Shown here piece by piece: positions 57,083-64,000 of a stretch of DNA of 64,000 bases. The notes beneath the pieces are model-generated. The model had not been told where the DNA came from. It searched no databases and worked only from the letters and a program-made list of their open reading frames with translations. How positions within the stretch are numbered: position 1 is the first letter of the stretch; each line of letters starts with the position of its first letter. This stretch comes from Halichoerus grypus (taxonomy: Eukaryota > Chordata > Mammalia > Carnivora > Phocidae): NCBI RefSeq assembly GCF_964656455.1, contig NC_135714.1, positions 63,947,850 through 64,011,849 on the forward strand, written 5' to 3'. The position numbers and the translations under genes were made by a program.

Positions 57083-59784
57083 ACAAGAACTCTAAGTTCT
57101 TCGACCAGGAGATATAGTAAGTTTTCCAATATACCTAGAGCTGCAGCTGCTGCCTAGCTGTCTCCAACAGAGAAAAGTTACTATATTACCTGATTATCAT
57201 TCTCAATCATTATACTGGCTGATATCAAATAGGGGCAATATGTCTGGAATTCAGGGAATTCACTGACGTGCCTCTTAGTGCCTACATTCCTGACGGTAAC
57301 CACAAATGGAAAAAGTGGAAAATTACAGCAACCACAGCCAGAAAAATCATAGTAACTAGGAGCTCAGATTCCTCAAGGATGAAGGTTTGGAATACTTGAG
57401 TGAGCAATCTAGATGAGCAAAAATGTTGTCTACAGGTGAGGAGAATCTACAATGTATAATAGAAGAGGAAAATAAATTTCAGTGACAACCACAGCATTAA
57501 ATATAAAAATGGGAACTGTAATTTGTCCCACAGGCCCTTTTATGTCAAATAGTTTACTTGGGATTTTAGTATTATTTTGGTTTTTTGAAGTTGTCACCAG
57601 CCACAGATTTGAAGAATCAGTGAGAAAACAGACTAAGCTCATCATGGGTCATGAGTGTATCAAGAGGGGCCAGGAGTAGACTGTAACAGATGCTGATGAT
57701 GCCCCAGTCATATCCCTCTAATGCCAGCCTGAATTCCAACTGCAGCATTTTCATATCTTTGCCTAATGGCTTTCTCTGACCATCAAAGCCTGCTCTGCCT
57801 CCACACACAGTGAACAGAAACTTCTTGAAAATGAATGCCCCACAAGATCAACCCTCACAATGACTGGTGGACACGGCATATAAATACCCCAACTCCCTGC
57901 TACCTTGGATGGGGTAACTTATGTTATGAGGCTTATGTTCTACTCTGTTTCAAATCACATCACGAGCTGCTAGATAATACATTCTTTAATGGCTTTCTTC
58001 CCTTCCTGGTCTCATTTCCCCTCTCCCCTACTGGTGTTTCCATGGATCCTCTCCCAAATATGTGGGCTCAAATATGTGTTCTGAAGCTGCTTCTGAGCAG
58101 GAATGCACATTAAGATATACAAGTAAGCAGAATGAGAAGTAAACGATTTCTTCCCTTTCTCATTTGAAAGTCTAGCAGATCACAACCTAAGGTGCTCATC
58201 ATCAACACCAGATAACTCATGGAGATGAGAAACTGGTGTAACATTTGGGCACCATAAAGGGGCAAGGAATAGCTTTTTGAGTCTTTTTCTGTGAAGTCTA
58301 TAAGAGATTCAGAAACTGTGATGTGAAGTAAAGTTGAGAGCCAGAAGGCCTGCTAGGGGGAGATGAGAAATAAGGAGCATCACTGTTGAAGCTGCTGAGG
58401 GCCATCAATTCCACCAAGATAAGGCAGAGCTACTTCTGTCAGTGCAGGACCACCATGCTCTGGTCATACCAAGAGACTGGAACACAGGTTTCATTAGCCT
58501 CAGACTTCTGCAGGCAATTCCATGAGGGTGCCTATGGGGAGGAGGGACAAGGAGCATTGCCCCAAACCCAGGGAAAACCCAAATCCCCACAGAGCTCAAT
58601 CTCCTCATTCCCCATGACCATGAGGACATATAAGCCCTCTTGAATCCAGGTATCATCCTTCCAATAGGATAGGAGAGGAGGAGTACTCATAGAAATTTGA
58701 ACTTTGGAATATCTGAATAATTTTACAAAATGAGACCATTTTAAACCAAGAGACAGATAATTTTAATTGGCTAGTTTAGATTCTGCTATGGCACAATCCA
58801 TACAATCCAGGAAAGCAGAGCTGAAGAGGGAGATTTTTATGTGAATGTCACTTCCACTACATAGATTTAATGTCTGCAAATAGTAACTGAATCCACACTT
58901 TACCTCATTTGTTAAGGGAAAAATGTTTTTGATATCTAATTTTTAAAATATGCAGCCCTGGAGTACATCAAGAAGTATATGAATACACTTAGAGTTTCCA
59001 GAGATGTCAAGAAAAAGGAAGGCACATGCATCAGCTCAGCAGGCTGCACAGACAAGGAGAGTCCTTGGATACAGTCAGCAGTACCCACCTGAGACCGGGA
59101 AAGAGGTGACACTGTGTTAAAGAATGCTTGATTTCAGGGAACCCGAAAGGGCCAGCAGGCCGAAAGACAAATAATAACTGTCCCTGTCCCTTCTCCTTCT
59201 CTCTGGAAACTCTTGTCCTCCCACTTCCCCTGTAGTTGTCCTATGTCTTCTCTTAACAATTCGTAATTAAGCCACTGTGAACCAAGATGTGATTAAGAAA
59301 GATAATCTCACACAAAGGGAATCTTTAGGTACCTCAGACCTGAAGAAGTTCATTCAGAGGAAGAAGTATGTGTATATATATACATTACTTGTATTTTAAA
59401 AATATGTATTTTTAAAAACTCTACGGGTCCTAACACAGAAACTGAAAGAGGAATGTGGGGATCTCAGGGGTTAACTTGTTCACACAACTATTAGCCTGAG
59501 GTTCAAACCCATGGCAGTATAAAGCTGCCTTAAATCACAATTGTAGAGTACTTTGTCAAGTGCCATATAAACAAGAGTACTATTATTGGCAATCTAAAAC
59601 AGAAAAGACAATATAACATAAAATTTCTTTTACAGACTCAGTGTGATAATGAGTATGGGAAAAATAAAAAGTGAGTGAGTGGTCTTCCACATGGCTAGGA
59701 AGTAGGGGAAATGTTGATGATGAGGGAATCAGGGGTATCGCTAAAGCCTCTGTCAAGGACAGCAGCAACGTGAAGTAATTAAAG
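57083..59784. other. No gene seen
   Basis: Old or unique sequence. Opposing frames at 58386-58643 (+) and 58405-58656 (-) cover the same bases and have no domain. A short 'gtgtatatatatac' run lies near 59371. Confidence 0.45.
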
Positions 59785-59955
59785 CCCAGTGTCGACACCA
59801 GATGGGCTTGGATTTCAATCCCAGCTCTGCCACCTGCTACCTGTGCAATCTTGAGCAATTTATTTAACCTTTCTGAGAATTAACTGAGTGTTGTGCAGAT
59901 TAACTGAGATCATATGAAGTTTCAGGAGCATCGTAGATGCCCAACAACTATTAAT
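59785..59955 (+). repeat. MIR, forward strand
   Basis: 'gggcttggatttcaatcccagctctgcc', 'tgagcaatttatttaacc' and 'cgtagatgcccaacaac' match MIR in order. Confidence 0.85.
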
Positions 59956-60465
59956 CTTCCTACCCCACTCAAACCCCACTTCCCACAACTAGGAGAGGGA
60001 AGGAGTGGAACCTTGGGTAAATAAGACTGAACATACAGAGGGGAAAAAGCAGAGATCCAGGCAAAGCACAGAAAAAAAAGAGTGAAAGATAAAATACTTT
60101 ACAGGCTTTGTAGCTCACGCGTTCTGATAAATCTGAGTAAATGTTTATGTTTAGTCTGGGCAGCCAAGTATTCACATCGCTATGACACCCACTAGATCAT
60201 CTCCTACTTCCTCAACATCCTCTGGAGTCCACCTGAGATCAGTATCCAAACTGGGGACACTGCTAGAATGCTGATTCCCAGGCTCCATGCCCAGAGGTTG
60301 TGATTCAAAACATCCTTCTGCATTTTCACAACAGAGGCTAATATTTTGAAATAATAACTGAGGTTTCTTTCCCCATTTATCTCTCCTATCACCAAATTTT
60401 CTTGTTGTTCTTTCCCTATTCAGTCAGGCAGCATTATCTCAGGACAAAAAAAAATTAACAAGAAT
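59956..60465. other. No gene; possible MER5-like remnant
   Basis: About 60238-60350 ('gctgattcccaggctccatgcc', 'ttgtgattcaaaacatcc') is weakly like a MER5-type element. Otherwise unique. Confidence 0.35.
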
Positions 60466-60481
60466 CTAATTATTAGTTTTC

Positions 60482-60666
60482 TCTTTTTTTAAGATTTTAT
60501 TTATTTGTTTGAGAGAAAAAGCTTGCACGTGCATGGGGGGAGGGGCAGAGGTAGAAGCAGACTCCCCGCTGAGCCAGGAGCTGGATGTGGGGCTTGATCC
60601 CAGGACCCAGAGATCATGAACTGAGCCCAGGACAGATGCTTAACCATCTGAGCCACCCAGGTGCCC
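60482..60666 (-). mobile_element. SINEC, reverse strand, 16-bp TSD
   Basis: 'ttttaagattttatttatttg', 'agactccccgctgagccagg' and 'tctgagccacccaggtgccc'. TSD ctaattattagttttc is perfect at 60466-60481 and 60667-60682. Confidence 0.96.
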
Positions 60667-60682
60667 CTAATTATTAGTTTTC

Positions 60683-61357
60683 AACAGAAATTTTAATTCC
60701 CCTAAGCCCACAACTTTGAAAGGGGGGGGAACCCTATTTTGAACAGCAAAATCCAGGCAATGGAATTTGGGTAAGAGTCAGATAACATCCCAACCCTCCC
60801 CACCCACCCTCCCAGCCCAATAGTAGATGAAATCTGCCCAATTAGAGGGACAGAAACCTTGCAGAAGGAGAACAGAATTAGCTGTGAATGTGAAAGTCCT
60901 GGAAGGCAAATATCAAGAAGTTTAGTGGACAATTAAGACCAAACCTCTGATGCCATGGAATCATTAAAAAGAAAAAAAAAAAAAACACAAAACTTTAGAA
61001 CTTAGATATAGCTTCAGGAAAAGGGGTGGAGCATAACTCTGAATGTGAATACATTTAAACCTACAATGACAGAACAATCCATGAATTCCTGGTTTTAACC
61101 AAATGTCAGTAAATTAATATTTCTGTCATCTATTAGGAATAGTGGCTCTAGGCATAAATTAAATTCAGTTACTTGAAAATCTTATGTAAGTTATATTTTC
61201 CACAAATTTTGGAAATTGTATTACCTACCACAGTTTTAAAAGCTATCTAGGTACTTCTGTTGCAGGTGGCCTGCAAACCACATTGAGAAATACCATGAAC
61301 TCTACTGAGTAATTCTAAGTCCTCCTCAGTACAGATCTTCAGGATCTCCTGTATAAT
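60683..61357. other. No gene seen
   Basis: Unique-looking sequence with an A14 run near 60971. Confidence 0.45.
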
Positions 61358-61450
61358 AATACCTACTTCACAGAGTTAAGGGAAGAATTTAATGAAATAA
61401 TACTTGTTGCTTGGCATTTAGTAAGTTATCAATAACTACTACATGTTATT
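61358..61450 (+). repeat. Partial MIR 3' part
   Basis: 'aatacctacttcacagag', 'aatttaatgaaataatac' and 'ggcatttagtaagttatc' are in MIR order. About 90 bp only. Confidence 0.6.
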
Positions 61451-62834
61451 AGCAGAGAAACATTTCTTACTCCTTCCTGATATTTTCTTCCATATTGAAA
61501 GACCTTAATTAGTGTAACTGCTGTTGTCTTTTATAAAACTTCACTCCATCTGTCCCAGGGAGTGAAATTACTTATCTGATTGGTAGATTTGAGAAGAATA
61601 AACTGGAATGTTGTCAGCTCAGTTCTTTCCTGCTTCTTCCTAGAAACCTGCTGCTAGTAGCTTTCTACTGGGAACACGCCACCCATTACTCCCCAGGAGA
61701 CAAATTCTGTCCCTATACTGAAGCTCCCTATGCTCCAGCATTATTTGTTCTTGGGCAATTCTACTCACCTTGAGTACAATAGGTTGACTTACTTAACCTT
61801 CACATGATATAACTTACCCTCTTTCCGCAACAGAGATGCTATTTTGGCCTACACCTACAACCCTCTGCATTAGTATATTTGTTCAAAAATTAGGTAGTGA
61901 GGAAGACTGCTATTTAGTGAGTTCCTATGGAATTCCAGCACTTATTTTAAGAGGGAAAAGTAATATCCATACAGTTTACAAAAAAAGTCTTGGTTTTTAT
62001 ATCCTTTGACCGATAAATTTTTAACTAAAAAAATTTTAAAGAAGTGTTGACATATACCTGCATAATTATTTTCTTAATATTTATATATAAGAATTTTTAT
62101 GATTGGAAAAATGTAAATCTCTAACAACAGGTACCTAGTTAAATTGTAGTACATCTTTAAAATGGAACACTATGCAAACATTAAAAATAATGTTGTAGAC
62201 TTCAAATTCTGACCAGAGGAAATATTAAGACTGGATTTACTCTCCTGCTTGAAACAACTAAAAACATGGACAAATAGAAGAAGCAATTTTCAGACATGAC
62301 AACAAGCAGCATAGGACTGTGATCTTTGAGGGATGGGAAGCAAACAAGTTAAACACTAGATTTTCACCAGCTTACTGATTGAAGACAGTTTCCAGTCCAC
62401 AAAATAGGAAGGAAGAACCCAAACAAAGATCATCACAATTGCCTAGTTGAGGAGACAAAAATAGAGATAAAAAGCAACAATGATGGATCCCACCAAGTCT
62501 TTGGCTGAATATTGATCTGCAAATGTGTAAAAGAAAACTATGTAAGGTCAGGAGGAAAAAATAGCAAAGAGAAAGAGGCAGAACAATTCTGGAGTTCACA
62601 CAAGACTGGAAATAATAATCTGTCTTCTTACCAGTCAGAATGGAAAGATTTCCTAATACATGGTCATCAGATAGAATCCTCAGTAGTGCATCACCTTAGT
62701 AGTAGAGCTAAATTAGTCCCAGGCTAAAGGGTTCTCTATACTTAGAAAGATTAACCTTGAAAGGATACAACTGATTAACTGTACACCTGCACAAAATCTA
62801 ACATTACTTAAAAGAATAAATCAAAATCCATCAA
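61451..62834. other. No gene seen
   Basis: AT-rich unique sequence. Frames of 71-75 codons on opposite strands (62372-62727) overlap and lack motifs. Confidence 0.45.
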
Positions 62835-64000
62835 CTCACAACTATATGGTCAACTAATCTTCAACAAAGCAGGAAAGAATATCCAATGGAAAAAAGATAG
62901 TCTCTTTAACAAATGGCGTTGGGAAAACTGGACAGCAACATGCAGACGAATGAAACTGGACCACTTTTTTACAGCATACACCAAAATAAATTCAAAATGG
63001 ATGAAAACCCTAAACGTGAGACAGGAAACCATTAAATCCTAGAGGAGAACACAGGCAGAAACCTCTTTGACCTCAGCCATAGCAACTTCTTACTAAACAC
63101 ATCACCCAAGGCAAGGGAAACAAAAGCAAAAATGAACTACTGAGATTTCATCAAGATAAAAAAACTTCTGCACAGTGAAGGAAACAATCAACAAAACTAA
63201 AAGACAACCTATGGAATGGGAGAAGATATTTGCGAATGGCATATCTGATAAAGGGTTAGTATCCTAAATCTATAGAGAATTTATCAAACTCAGTACCCAA
63301 AAAAACAAATAATCCAGTTAAGAAATGGACAGAAGACATGAATAGCCACTTTTCCAAAGAAGACATCCAGATGGCTAATAGACACATGAAAAGATGCTCA
63401 ACATCACTCATCATCAGGGAAACACAAATCAAAACCACAATGAGATACCACCTCACACCTGTCAGAATGGCTAAAAGTAACAACACAGGAAACATCAGAT
63501 GTTGGTGAGGATGTGGAGAAGGGGGAACCCTCTTATTCTGTTGGTGGGAATGCAAACTGGTGCAGCCATTTGGGAAAACAGTATAGACGTTCCTCAAAAG
63601 TTAAAAATAGAACTACCCTATGATCCAGCAATTGCACTACTAGGTATTTACCCAAAGGATACAAAAATACTGATTCGAAGGGGCACATGCACCCCGCTGT
63701 TTATAGCAGCATTATCAACAATAGCCAAATTATAGAAAGGGCCCAATGTCCATCGACTGATGAATGGACAAAGAAGATGTGGTGTATATATACACAGTGG
63801 AATATTACTCAGCCACCAAAAAGAATGAAACCTTACCATTTGCAATGGTGTGGATAGAGATAAGAGTGTATTATGCTAAGTGAAATAAGTCAGTCAGAGA
63901 AAGACAAATACCATATGATTTTAATAATATGTGGAATTTAAGAAGTGAAACTGATGAACATGGAGGAAGGGGAAAAAAAAAGAGAGAGAGAGGCAAACCA
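62835..64000 (+). pseudogene. 5'-truncated L1: ORF2 C-terminal part and start of 3' UTR, runs off the window
   Basis: From 'tatggtcaactaatcttcaac' the sequence follows ORF2 exactly as at 2.97-4.07 kb, including the cysteine-rich region near 63495-63555 and the 'tggaatattactcagcc' segment, into a purine-rich 3' UTR that leaves the window. Lesions are one lost A in 63031-63037, a TGA at 63141-63143 where tryptophan is expected, a TAA at 63265-63267 for glutamine, and later indels. It is more decayed than the first L1. The left end has no readable TSD partner because the right end lies outside. Confidence 0.92.

Noticed and set aside
54863..58640. ERVL/MaLR internal region
   Set aside because: The wording is suggestive, but I could not place protease, RT or gag motifs, so it is only mentioned as a possibility in the gap entries.
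58386..58656. Two opposing frames of 83-85 codons over the same bases
   Set aside because: Mutual overlap and low-complexity composition point to chance. Neither shows a motif.

Overview
The window is nuclear DNA of a mammal from the order Carnivora. The main evidence is about 25 copies of a tRNA-derived carnivore SINE (SINEC/can-SINE type): a 'gcctgggtggctcag' head, a 'caggtcatgatc' B-box region, a CT-rich stretch and an 'aaataaaatctt' tail. LINE-1 copies have the G-rich 3' end typical of carnivores. The SINE consensus matches the caniform non-dog type (bear, seal or mustelid-like) better than the dog subfamily; this is inference from remembered consensus sequences. No intact protein-coding gene was found. 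Nearly all reading frames lie in decayed transposons or are chance frames, so the window looks intergenic or deep intronic.

Layout. 244-4396: a 5'-truncated but relatively young L1 with almost all of ORF2, broken by two stops and one frameshift, and bounded by a 16-bp target-site duplication (TSD). 5.1-5.65 kb: a solo ERV LTR. 6-23 kb: mostly old or unique sequence with scattered SINE, MIR and L2 copies. This part includes a reverse-strand retrocopy of an ERV transcript (13.8-14.5 kb) and a chimeric SINE carrying a copy of a segment from 2 kb upstream (21.7 and 23.8 kb). 24-26.5 kb: an old L1 with ORF1 and ORF2 remnants. 27.7-29 kb: two nested antisense L1 tails. About 30.9-39.7 kb: an old, once near-full-length L1 interrupted by three SINEs, an antisense L1 tail, an RPL31 processed pseudogene and a 1.15-kb block of other sequence. 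39.7-49 kb: mostly unique, with a MIR, an LTR plus L1 tail, and a CR1/L3 reverse-transcriptase fossil. 49.4-50.7 kb: a Tigger1-derived DNA transposon split by a SINE, then a small retrocopy of an unidentified mRNA 3' end. 51-61 kb: SINEs, MER5A and MIR in otherwise old sequence. 62.8-64 kb: a second young-type L1 tail running off the window.

The elements form a stratigraphy rather than a working gene system. Perfect or near-perfect TSDs, which I could read for most SINEs and for five other insertions, date events relative to each other and show that L1 machinery mobilised SINEs, cellular mRNAs and an ERV RNA here. I found no previously undescribed functional system. The best candidates for a second look are the chimeric SINE, the retrotransposed ERV transcript, the unidentified 230-bp retrocopy and a few repeat-free blocks that could be conserved regulatory DNA.
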